Assembly (NCBI GenBank): GCA_034423195.1 | Contig: DAOUIZ010000070.1 | Location: forward strand, 37,037-101,036 | DNA length: 64,000 bases | DNA from: CATOSK01 sp034423195 | GTDB taxonomy: Bacteria; Chloroflexota; Dehalococcoidia; Lucifugimonadales; UBA3495 | Direction of reading: 5' to 3' | Shown here: one piece after another, positions 9,068 to 16,110 of the stretch | Layout of the letters: each line of letters opens with the position of its first letter | Position numbering within the stretch: the stretch's first letter is position 1 | Position numbers and translations under genes: made by a program | Notes under the pieces: generated by a model | Databases searched by the model: none | What the model saw: the letters and a program-made list of their open reading frames with translations, nothing else | Told to the model about the DNA's origin: nothing

Positions 9068-10135
9068 TTACAGGCCGGTTTCTATCTTCTGGGTGACTAC
9101 CCGGGTCACCCCCCAGCCGGCCAACCAGGCCGAGTGACGTCCGTCCCCTCCGGCCACGAACACCTCCACGTCGTCGGGATGGGGCACCACCGGGACCATC
9201 GTATCCGGGTTGTACTCGTCTACCCAGGATGGCCAGTTCTTGTTTCCCCAGTGGGCAATGTCCCGCAGGCTGTCCACCGGCATCCGCGCGTTTTCGTAGA
9301 CGTACCGGCGGACATCCGCCTTGGATAGTCCGGCGGCGTGCATCTCCTGGGCGTGTTCCGGGCAGACGATCAGGGTCATCTGCGCTCCGGTGCCAATCTG
9401 GTAGTAGTTGGCGAACCCGGCGGCCCGGATGGCCTGCACCAGGGTGTTCAGCACCGCCTTCCCTTCGTTCACCGTCGTCTCCATGATGGGGTACATGGCG
9501 CGGATGGCGGTTATGGTGACCATGCTGTCGCCCGGGTCCAGCCCCATCTCCACGTGGCGCGGTTCCCACGGACTGCGGGACTCGTTCTCGGAAAAGCAAA
9601 ACGTGAACCGGCCCGGCAGGGCCAGCGTCGCCTTGTCCATCTCCCCGGGAATCAGGCCCGCCACGTTGCGGACCACCAGCCGCAGCGCCCGTCCGATGAC
9701 GGCGTTGGCCCGGTAGCCGGGCCCGAAACACCCGGAATCGCCGTTGATCCCCAGTTGCTCCGCGATGGGGCCGTTGACGATTATCACCGGAGCAGCCCCG
9801 CCGGTGGTCGCCTGGCAGCCCGCCAAGTTGAAGGCGGGCTGCATGATGGCCCGCACCGCCGCCACCACTACCGGAAAGTGCTCGGGGCGGCATCCGGCCA
9901 TCACCGCATTGATGGCTATCTTCTCCAGCGTCGCCGGGGCATTTCGCGGCTGGATTACGCCCAGGGAACGGGACGGGTCCTCGCCGAAGGGGCCCAGCAT
10001 CTCCCGCACCGCATCTTCGGTGGCGGGGACCACCGGAAGGCCGTCGGTCCAGCCTTGCTCCTCGTAGTAGTCCTGGATGGCACTGAAGGAGTCAACAACG
10101 TCGTGCCGCGTGGAACGAATGGGAACGGAAGTCAT
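9068..10135 (-). CDS. Conserved protein of unknown function, last gene of the UGSC selenoprotein operon
   Basis: A 355-residue soluble protein. I do not recognise a characterised family. Recognisable blocks are GWTDGLPVVPATED near the N-terminus, NLAGCQATTGGAAPVIIVNG in the middle, and DSGCFGPGYRANAVIGRALR, all of which look strongly conserved. There is no signal peptide or membrane segment. Its ATG lies 3 bases after the AIM24 stop, with GGAGAG just upstream, so the two are translationally close. Because it sits in one unit with the UGSC selenoprotein, a joint redox or hydrolytic role is possible, but this is only inference from context. Confidence 0.75.
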   Translation of the reverse strand: MTSVPIRSTRHDVVDSFSAIQDYYEEQGWTDGLPVVPATEDAVREMLGPFGEDPSRSLGVIQPRNAPATLEKIAINAVMAGCRPEHFPVVVAAVRAIMQPAFNLAGCQATTGGAAPVIIVNGPIAEQLGINGDSGCFGPGYRANAVIGRALRLVVRNVAGLIPGEMDKATLALPGRFTFCFSENESRSPWEPRHVEMGLDPGDSMVTITAIRAMYPIMETTVNEGKAVLNTLVQAIRAAGFANYYQIGTGAQMTLIVCPEHAQEMHAAGLSKADVRRYVYENARMPVDSLRDIAHWGNKNWPSWVDEYNPDTMVPVVPHPDDVEVFVAGGDGRHSAWLAGWGVTRVVTQKIETGL

Positions 10136-10138
10136 CGG

Positions 10139-10831
10139 CTACTCTCCCCGGGTCGGTGTGGGCAGGAACGGGATAATCTTGTCAACCAGCGAGGCCAGGT
10201 TGCGGGTCTGGATCCAGACGTGCCCGTTCCCCTGGAACTTCATCACCAGCCCTTCGCCGCCGCCGATCAGGGAACGCAGCCCACCCACCTTTCCGATGGA
10301 ATAGCTCACGTCGTCGGTGAACGCCACCAGGTGGCCGGTGTCCACCACCAGCTCCTTGCCCGGCTCCACCGCCAGCTGCTTGATGGCCCCGTAGGAGTTG
10401 TAGAAGACTTCGCCGTGACCCCGCTCCGCGTAGGCCCGCAGGAAAAAGAGGCTTTCTCCGCTGAAAATCCCCCGGAACCCCTGGAACTGGGAGTCGGTGG
10501 CGACATTGTCGGTACAGGCCAGGAAGGAACTGCCCTGGATGAACAGGTTCTGGCCCGGCTCCAGCGGAAAAGTGCCGATGTCCCCCGGCGTGGACGGAGC
10601 CAGGCTCACGCTTCCCCCGCCCCGCTCGGCGGTGAAAGTGTTGATGAAGAAGGATTCGCCGCCCAGCATCCTGCGGATGCCCCGGAACAGTCCGCCGCCG
10701 GCCGAGCCGGTCTTCATCTCCACGCCCTGCTGGGCAACCATCGCCCCCGGCTCCGCCTTGATGCTTTCCCCCGGTTCAAGATCAACGGTCAGCAGCGCGT
10801 AGCTGGGATCGAACTCAATCGTCGTTTTCAC
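10139..10831 (-). CDS. TIGR00266/AIM24 family protein
   Basis: A 230-residue protein of the AIM24 (former DUF124) family. It shows LEPGESIKAEPGAMVAQ near the N-terminus, GGLFRGIRRMLGGESFFIN, and an ELVVDTGHLVAFTDDVSYSI block. These are beta-rich proteins of unknown molecular function; the yeast homologue is mitochondrial. The likely start is a GTG at 10831. It sits 114 bases after the selenoprotein stop and 3 bases before the next ATG, in the middle of a probable four-gene operon. Family call is good; the reason for its placement beside a selenoprotein gene is unknown. Confidence 0.88.
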   Translation of the reverse strand: MKTTIEFDPSYALLTVDLEPGESIKAEPGAMVAQQGVEMKTGSAGGGLFRGIRRMLGGESFFINTFTAERGGGSVSLAPSTPGDIGTFPLEPGQNLFIQGSSFLACTDNVATDSQFQGFRGIFSGESLFFLRAYAERGHGEVFYNSYGAIKQLAVEPGKELVVDTGHLVAFTDDVSYSIGKVGGLRSLIGGGEGLVMKFQGNGHVWIQTRNLASLVDKIIPFLPTPTRGE

Positions 10832-10945
10832 GATTCACACCCCCAATCGGACAAAGGAAGGCCCCGGCCCAACGTCGTTGCCCACTCGGCCCGGCCGGGA
10901 CCTCGGATACCTGATTTACGCTCCCCCGCGGGGAGCGGATTGGTC

Positions 10946-11488
10946 TCAGGACTTGGTCAGCAGCCCGACGATTTCCTCGGCGTACTCGTGGGCCAACTGG
11001 TGGACGCCTTCCACCGTGCGGGATGCCAGCGGGCTGGGCAGGATGACTATCCGCGCCTCGGGCATTCCCAGGGACGCGGCCCTGGTGTGGGCCGCCCGGG
11101 TGAAGGAACTGGTGATGACGCTGACCGAGGGAAGGCCCCTGGATTCGGTGATGACTGTGTCGTGGAGACCCCACGCCGTGCAGGAGCCTCAATCGGCAAT
11201 GCCGTGTACGACGGCGTCACACTCCTCGATCAGGGAATTGATCGTCTCGTCGGAGCAGGGAGCGCTGAAGGAAAACTTCTTCGCGTAGATGACCTTCTCG
11301 GCGCTGTACTCCCGTTCCAGGATGGTCTGCAGCTCCTCCAGGAACTTGTCGGAATGGAACTTGGTGTTCTCCAGCAGCCCAATGACCTTCCCTTCCAGGC
11401 TGGGCAGCCCCGCGCTCATGCCCTGCTCCTCGGGAATATCCTCGGGTCTTGGGTCCAGTACCTGTATCGTCCGCGTCTCCGTTGCCAT
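10946..11488 (-). CDS. UGSC family selenoprotein with in-frame TGA (Sec100)
   Basis: The frame starts at ATG 11488, with GGAGGT 8 bases upstream, and meets TGA at 11189-11191. It then continues open for 80 further codons (GSCTAWGLHDTVITESRG...) to a second TGA at 10946-10948, for 180 residues in all. Reading the first TGA as selenocysteine gives the diagnostic motif D-U-G-S-C of the UGSC (seleno)protein family. A hairpin with a GGUCU apical loop lies just downstream, as expected of a bacterial SECIS. The N-terminal half has a P-rich start and KVIGLLENTKFHSDKFL. The family reaction is not established; the Sec/Cys pair suggests redox chemistry. A conventional caller would give a truncated 99-residue protein. 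Confidence 0.88.
11134..11188 (-). promoter_or_regulatory. Bacterial SECIS element
   Basis: Downstream of the UGA the RNA forms CGUGG-GGUCU-CCACG (11161-11175), a 5-bp stem with loop GGUCU. The loop begins at nucleotide 22 counting the U of UGA as 1. From memory, this is the same loop and same distance as in E. coli fdhF. A possible lower stem pairs GGCUCCUG directly after the UGA (11181-11188) with CAGGGGCC (11134-11141), with one U-G pair. Confidence 0.8.
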
Positions 11489-11541
11489 AAATGGATACCT
11501 CCTGGTGGTCCCGGGATGGGTGTTGACTGATTTACCCGCCC

Positions 11542-12360
11542 CTAGTAAAAGACCGCGTTGCCCGTGCCCCCGCCGGCGGCGATGACCTCTCCGGTGATCG
11601 CCTCCGCCTTGTTGGATGCCAGGAAGACGGTGAAGAAGCCTATCTCCGAGGCGTCGACCATCCGGCAGATGGCGTTCCCCGAGGCAGAACCGGGCGCAAA
11701 GTCGTTGGCTTCCACCTCCTCGGGAGTGATGCCCTGCTGCTCCGCTCGGGAGCCCAGCATCACCGCGGTCCGCTCAGTGCGGGTGGTGCCCGGGTGGATG
11801 CAGTTCACCGTTATGCCGAACCTCCCTAGCTGGTTGGACAGGGTCTTGGTCATGTGAACCAGCGAGACGTTCCGCGCCCCGCCGCTCAGGTTACCGGCAT
11901 TGCGGGCATTGCCGCCGCTGATGTTGATGATTCGGCCGAAGCCCTGTTCCTTCAGGTGGGGAATGGCGGCCTTGGCGCAGCGCAGGGCTCCGACGTACTT
12001 CACGTCGAAGTCTCCCATCAGCGCGTCCTCGTCCACCGTCTCCACCGGACCGATGGCGTTGGGCGACCCGCCCGGCAGGGAAGCGCTGTTGACCAGGATG
12101 TGCAGGCCCCCCAGCTGGGCGACGGCCGAGTCCATGACCCGGTTGACCTGGTCGGTGTCGGTTACATCCAGCTGCATGGGAATGCAGCGGCGGCCCGTCT
12201 CATCCTCGATCTCCCGGGCCGTCTGCTCCAGTTGGTCCAGGGTTCGGGAGGCGATGACGACGTCACAGCCTTCCCTGGCCAGCTCCCGCGCGATGGCCTT
12301 GCCGATGCCCCGCCCGCCGCCGGCCACGAAAGCCTTCTTGCCTTCCAGTCCAAAATCCAT
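11542..12360 (-). CDS. SDR-family protein lacking the catalytic Tyr/Lys
   Basis: A 272-residue classical-length short-chain dehydrogenase/reductase. The Rossmann dinucleotide motif is intact (GGGRGIGKAIA), as are the central INISGG segment and the C-terminal ITVNCIHPGTTRTE. Aligning the helix that follows the active site (SLVHMTKTLSNQL) with the usual AAVxGLTRxLAxEL places Gly and Asn where YxxxK should be. The protein may therefore bind NAD(P) without normal SDR catalysis. It is the first gene of a minus-strand unit; the selenoprotein ATG follows 53 bases after its stop. A GACAAGT hairpin lies 20 bases upstream of its start. Confidence 0.85.
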   Translation of the reverse strand: MDFGLEGKKAFVAGGGRGIGKAIARELAREGCDVVIASRTLDQLEQTAREIEDETGRRCIPMQLDVTDTDQVNRVMDSAVAQLGGLHILVNSASLPGGSPNAIGPVETVDEDALMGDFDVKYVGALRCAKAAIPHLKEQGFGRIINISGGNARNAGNLSGGARNVSLVHMTKTLSNQLGRFGITVNCIHPGTTRTERTAVMLGSRAEQQGITPEEVEANDFAPGSASGNAICRMVDASEIGFFTVFLASNKAEAITGEVIAAGGGTGNAVFY

Positions 12361-12380
12361 GTGTCAAACTCCTTCAATGG

Positions 12381-12406
12381 CCTCGTCTGGACAAGTGTGG
12401 ACGAGG
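12381..12406 (-). repeat. GACAAGT-loop hairpin, copy 1
   Basis: CCTCGTC (12381-12387) pairs perfectly with GACGAGG (12400-12406). The 12-base loop contains GGACAAGTGTG. It lies just upstream of the SDR start. It belongs to a family of seven hairpins in this window that share the loop core while the stems differ. Confidence 0.65.
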
Positions 12407-12483
12407 GTTCCGTCTAGCTGGCAGGTAGTCTACCCACTTCCAAATGGGGCGTCAAACGACTTGCCCGGGAAAATTCCCGGCCA

Positions 12484-12990
12484 TCAGTTGAGGTTTCTGA
12501 ACAGGAACGGCGGAAGTTCGTACGCCTTTTCCTCCCCGGTGAAGACCACCGGCTCTTCCGGTAAGACCGCGTCAGGGACCTCCAACTCCTCTCCTTCGTC
12601 CAGCCCAAGCTTTGCGGACAACGAGTCCAGCATGGGGCATTCGTCAATCGCCGCTTGGAATTCTTCGATTCTGTCCTTGATCCAACGGCCCGTTTCTTCG
12701 TTTGCCCTTGCCACGCAGTCCCGCCGCTTCTTGACCTCCAGGATTTTTTCCAGCCTGAGGGCCAGGCCCATCCAGGCTTCCGAAGGCGGACAGGTTGGCG
12801 GGGGCAGCCCGATCCCCAATTCCGCATCCACATCATCCAGGAAATTGTCCTTGACCGTGAGATGCGGAAATTCCCACTGGACTTTCCTGTACCCGCAGGC
12901 CAAACAGACCCACCCGGTCTGAACCGAACCATCGTCCTTCTGCTGCCTGAATCCTGTCTGCCCGAATTTGTGCTGTTCTGTCTGCAACAT
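12484..12990 (-). CDS. Hypothetical protein with N-terminal zinc knuckle
   Basis: A 168-residue protein. Its N-terminal 45 residues carry a WVCLACGYRKVQ knuckle, with only one CxxC pair. The rest is mostly acidic alpha-helix, including a charged stretch around residues 80-115 (RLEKILEVKKRRDCVARANEE). No family recognised. The ATG is supported by GGAGGAAG 5-12 bases upstream. The gene stands alone between the guaB3 terminators and the SDR operon. It could be a nucleic-acid-binding accessory protein, but nothing in the sequence decides this. Confidence 0.65.
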   Translation of the reverse strand: MLQTEQHKFGQTGFRQQKDDGSVQTGWVCLACGYRKVQWEFPHLTVKDNFLDDVDAELGIGLPPPTCPPSEAWMGLALRLEKILEVKKRRDCVARANEETGRWIKDRIEEFQAAIDECPMLDSLSAKLGLDEGEELEVPDAVLPEEPVVFTGEEKAYELPPFLFRNLN

Positions 12991-13030
12991 GATCTTCCTC
13001 CACGTCTTGAATTTACTTCCCGAAGCAAAA

Positions 13031-13096
13031 CGCCCCGACGGATCTGTCGGGGCGCCAGTCTTCCCAAAGAAAAAGACCCCTCGCCAGGAGGGGTCT
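13031..13096 (-). terminator. Tandem terminators after guaB3
   Basis: The upstream hairpin (9-bp stem, 13074-13082 with 13088-13096, loop GCCAG) is followed on the minus strand by TTTTTCTTT. A second hairpin with a 9-bp stem at 13031-13054 is followed by TTTTGC. The first is a strong rho-independent terminator for guaB3. Confidence 0.85.
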
Positions 13097-13206
13097 CGCC
13101 TTGGTTCGTGCTAGGGTTCCTTTATTTTACTATCAGGGTCAAATCGAATTAGCTCGGCTTTTTTGGTGGATTTTCCAGGTGCGTTTCTCTCGGTTGCCGG
13201 CTTCGG

Positions 13207-14343
13207 TTACCCCGCCATCTGGAAGAACTTGCCCTCCGTCTTGATGGCCGGAGCGACCACCATGTCCGCCTTGTGCATATCGCTGATGGTGTACGCGCCG
13301 CACATTCCCATCGCTACCCGAAGGGCGCCCACCAGGTTCTGAGTGCCGTTGGTCACCGAGGTCGGCCCGTACATTATCTGCCGGAGCGGCCCCTTGGTGC
13401 CCACGTCGATGCGGGTCCCCCGGGGAAGCTCGGGATGAGCGTTGGCCATGCCCCAGTTGAACCCCCGGCCCGGCGCCTCCTCGGCCTGGGCGAAAGGCGT
13501 TCCGATCATCACCCCGTCGGCGCCGCTGGCGATGGACTTGCAGACGTCGCCTCCCGTGCGGATGCCCCCGTCGGTGATGACCGCCACGTAGCGGCCGGTC
13601 TGCTCGAAATAGTCCTCCCGGGCCGCGGCGCACTCCAGTGTTGCCGACACCTGCGGGACTCCTACGCCAGTGACCTCCCTGGTGGTGCAGGCTGCTCCGG
13701 GACCGACCCCCACCAGCACGCCGTCAACCCCGGTCTGCATCAGTTCCAGGGCTACGTTGTAGCTGACGCAGTTCCCGACCACCACCGGCACCTTCAGGTT
13801 CTCCATCAACTCCGAGAACACAAGACCCCGGTAGCTGTTGGACATGTGCCGCGCCGTCGTCACCGTGGACTGCACGAACACGATGTCCGCGCCGGCTTCC
13901 ACCGCCACTGGGCTCAGCCGCTTGGTCGTCTGGGGGGTAAAAGAAACGGCGCACACCGCGCCGGACTTCTTGATTTCCTGTACCCTCGAGCCGATCAGGT
14001 GTTCCTGGACCGGCTCCGAGTAGACCTGCTGGAGATACTCGGTCACCTCCGTCTTGGACATGGAGACGATTTCTTCCAGCACCGAGTAGGGGTCGTCGTA
14101 GCGGGTATAGACTCCCTCGGCGTTCAGGACGCCCAGCCCGCCCATCTCGTGCATGAGGGTCGCGAACCTGGGCGAGACGGTACCGTCCATGGCGGAGGCC
14201 AGGAAGGGGGCTTCAAAGACGTGTCCGCCCAGGGTGAGCCTCGTATCGGCCAGTTCCGGGTTGATGGTAACGTCCCCGGGAATAATGGCCACTTCATCGA
14301 AGCCGTAGGTCTGGTCAAGCTGCTTCAAGAGACGCCGCCCCAT
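13207..14343 (-). CDS. guaB3: GuaB3-type IMP dehydrogenase-related protein
   Basis: A 378-residue (beta/alpha)8 protein of the IMP dehydrogenase/GMP reductase superfamily without the CBS pair. It shows ASAMDGTVSPRFATLMHEMGGLGVLNAEG near residue 50, the nucleotide-binding VGVGPGAACTTREVTGVGVPQ loop with the Cys nucleophile, and AVITDGGIRTGGDVCKSIASGADGVMIG. This pattern fits the GuaB3 branch found in cyanobacteria and actinobacteria, which is thought to act in purine interconversion. The start has AAGGAGGT upstream. Exact reaction (IMPDH or GMPR direction) is not settled by sequence. Confidence 0.88.
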   Translation of the reverse strand: MGRRLLKQLDQTYGFDEVAIIPGDVTINPELADTRLTLGGHVFEAPFLASAMDGTVSPRFATLMHEMGGLGVLNAEGVYTRYDDPYSVLEEIVSMSKTEVTEYLQQVYSEPVQEHLIGSRVQEIKKSGAVCAVSFTPQTTKRLSPVAVEAGADIVFVQSTVTTARHMSNSYRGLVFSELMENLKVPVVVGNCVSYNVALELMQTGVDGVLVGVGPGAACTTREVTGVGVPQVSATLECAAAREDYFEQTGRYVAVITDGGIRTGGDVCKSIASGADGVMIGTPFAQAEEAPGRGFNWGMANAHPELPRGTRIDVGTKGPLRQIMYGPTSVTNGTQNLVGALRVAMGMCGAYTISDMHKADMVVAPAIKTEGKFFQMAG

Positions 14344-14391
14344 AAACCGTACCTCCTTCCCAGGCTGGTTGTGTGAAAGATATTGCGGAGA

Positions 14392-14420
14392 ATTTTGCTA
14401 CTGGATGCCCCAAAAGTCAA
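14392..14420 (-). promoter_or_regulatory. Putative promoter of guaB3
   Basis: TTGACT (14415-14420) stands 17 bases before CAAAAT (14392-14397) on the minus strand, about 50 bases upstream of the ATG. Matches are 5/6 and 4/6. The rest of 14421-14568 holds no gene I can support. Confidence 0.6.
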
Positions 14421-14568
14421 CATAAATCGCAAACTTTCATCAAGCCGCTTTAGCCTTCCGAATTCGATGGAAAGGCTATCTCAATGGGATATCTTCTTGC
14501 GGAATGACATCGAATACTTGCGTGTTCCGCACTTCGGGGCTTTTCCTCAGCCCTCTCTCCAAGCCTTG

Positions 14569-16026
14569 TTATTCCAGGTCGTCCCACTCCGGCTCTTCCG
14601 GTTGTCCGTCCCGTTGCGCCCCGGGAGGACCCCAGATCTCCCGGATGGCCTGCCGGACCGTGCGCACCTTGACCATCTCCAGCGACGTTCCCCCCTGTGC
14701 GGTTCCCATCGCTTCCCGCCCTGCCGCCGGGACCACCGCCCGGTTCAGCCCCAGCCGGGCTGATTCGGACAGCCGCCGCTCAATCTGGGGGACCGATCTC
14801 AGCTCCCCGCTCAACCCCACCTCGCCCAGCACCACCGTTCCCGGTTCCAAGGGGCGGTTGTACAGGCTCGAGGCGATTGCAACCAGGAGTCCCAGGTCCA
14901 CCGCCGGCTCGGTCACCCGGAAGCCTCCCGCCACGCTGACTATGATGTCCTGGCCTGCCAGGTCCAGCCCCGCCCTTCGGACTGCCACTGTGGACAGCAT
15001 CAGGAGGCGGTTGTAGTCAACTCCGTTGGCAACTCGCCGGGGCACCGGCGCATAGGAAGGCGACGTCAACGCCTGCACTTCCAGGAGCAGCGGCCGGCTC
15101 CCCTCCAGGACCGGCACTAGGGCCGAGCCGACGGCCCGGTCATACCTCTGGGAAAGCAGGGTGTGGGACGGGTCGGGAACCTCCGCCAATCCCTGCCCGG
15201 TCATCTCGAAGACCCCGACTTCCTGCGTTGACCCGAAACGGTTCTTGCCGCAGCGCAGCAGCCGGTAGGCGTTCAGGTCCTCGCCGTCCAGGTAGAGAAC
15301 GGTGTCAACCATGTGCTCCAGCACCCGCGGGCCTGCCAGGGAACCGTCCTTGGTCATGTGCCCGGCAATGAGCACCGGAACGTTGCGCTGCTTGGCCCAC
15401 CGCAGCAGCCGCAGACCGCACTCCCGCACCTGTACCACGCTGCCCGGCCCCGAGGGTGCGTCTCGGGTGTAGAGGGTCTGGATGGAGTCCACGATCGCCA
15501 GGCTGGGCCGGCTTTCCTCCAGCCGGGCGAGAATCTGCTCCACGTCCGTTTCCGAGAGCAGGAATATCCCGTCCCCCGGCAGGTCGAGCCGCTGGGAGCG
15601 GAGGTGGATCTGGTGAGCGGACTCCTCCCCGCTGGCGTAGACCACCGGTCCGCCGGACGCCGCCAGGTAGCGGGCGATCTGCAGCAGCAGCGTCGACTTC
15701 CCAACCCCGGGCTCGCCCGCCAGTAGGGACACCGACCCCGGCACGATCCCGCCCCCCAGGACCCGGTTGATTTCTTCGGAAGGCAGGGAGATGCGCGGCT
15801 CGCCCCCGGTCCGCAGCTGCGACAGCTCTTGCAGCGATTCCGGTCCGCCCTCCCGCCGGGAAGCAATCCAGGATGGATTGGTTGGCCTCTCCGGTTCTCG
15901 GGTTGTCTCCGTCAGTGGTTGGGCCGACCCGCACCCCGGGGCCGGACAGAACCCCATCCAGCGTGGGCTTTCGTAGCCGCACTCTTGGCAAAGGAAGACT
16001 GTTCGCGCTTCTCTTGGTCGGGGCAT
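14569..16026 (-). CDS. radA: DNA repair protein RadA (Sms)
   Basis: A 485-residue RecA-like ATPase that promotes branch migration in recombination. It has the N-terminal four-cysteine zinc finger (CQECGYESPRWMGFCPAPGC), a Walker A (GEPGVGKST) and Walker B region, the RadA signature KNRFGSTQEVG, and a C-terminal Lon-protease-like domain (VSVAGGFRVTEPAVDLG). Length is normal for the family. The ATG at 16026 has no clear Shine-Dalgarno, but a TATAAT lies 9 bases upstream, suggesting a leaderless or near-leaderless message. It follows clpC on the same strand, with a hairpin between. Confidence 0.95.
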   Translation of the reverse strand: MPRPREARTVFLCQECGYESPRWMGFCPAPGCGSAQPLTETTREPERPTNPSWIASRREGGPESLQELSQLRTGGEPRISLPSEEINRVLGGGIVPGSVSLLAGEPGVGKSTLLLQIARYLAASGGPVVYASGEESAHQIHLRSQRLDLPGDGIFLLSETDVEQILARLEESRPSLAIVDSIQTLYTRDAPSGPGSVVQVRECGLRLLRWAKQRNVPVLIAGHMTKDGSLAGPRVLEHMVDTVLYLDGEDLNAYRLLRCGKNRFGSTQEVGVFEMTGQGLAEVPDPSHTLLSQRYDRAVGSALVPVLEGSRPLLLEVQALTSPSYAPVPRRVANGVDYNRLLMLSTVAVRRAGLDLAGQDIIVSVAGGFRVTEPAVDLGLLVAIASSLYNRPLEPGTVVLGEVGLSGELRSVPQIERRLSESARLGLNRAVVPAAGREAMGTAQGGTSLEMVKVRTVRQAIREIWGPPGAQRDGQPEEPEWDDLE

Positions 16027-16035
16027 AACCCGGCC

Positions 16036-16041
16036 ATTATA
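16036..16041 (-). promoter_or_regulatory. -10 box close to the radA start (possible leaderless mRNA)
   Basis: TATAAT on the minus strand ends 9 bases before the radA ATG. No Shine-Dalgarno is present, and the -35 position (CGAACA) is poor and falls inside the clpC terminator stem. Confidence 0.45.
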
Positions 16042-16046
16042 ACAAT

Positions 16047-16072
16047 CGAGGCCCCGAATGTTCGGGGCCTCG
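16047..16072 (-). terminator. Hairpin terminator between clpC and radA
   Basis: CGAGGCCCCGAA pairs with TTCGGGGCCTCG (12 bp, minimal loop), 39 bases after the clpC stop. On the minus strand it is followed by ATTGTTAT, a weak T-tract. Confidence 0.55.
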
Positions 16073-16110
16073 TGTCATGGGCTGGCGTTCACCAACAGGG
16101 GAACTTGCGT

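Noticed and set aside
11189..11191. TGA as an ordinary stop or a nonsense mutation
   Set aside because: UGSC motif, 80 codons of downstream coding in frame and a correctly spaced GGUCU hairpin make selenocysteine far more likely.
10815..11192. Minus-strand frame beginning just after the TGA of the selenoprotein
   Set aside because: It is in another frame with G/P/R/H-rich nonsense composition; the true continuation is in frame with the upstream part.
9338..11530. Very long open frame on the + strand across the selenoprotein operon
   Set aside because: Antisense shadow of the minus-strand genes, low-complexity H/R/G-rich composition, no family features; the minus strand has clear families, RBSs and a SECIS.
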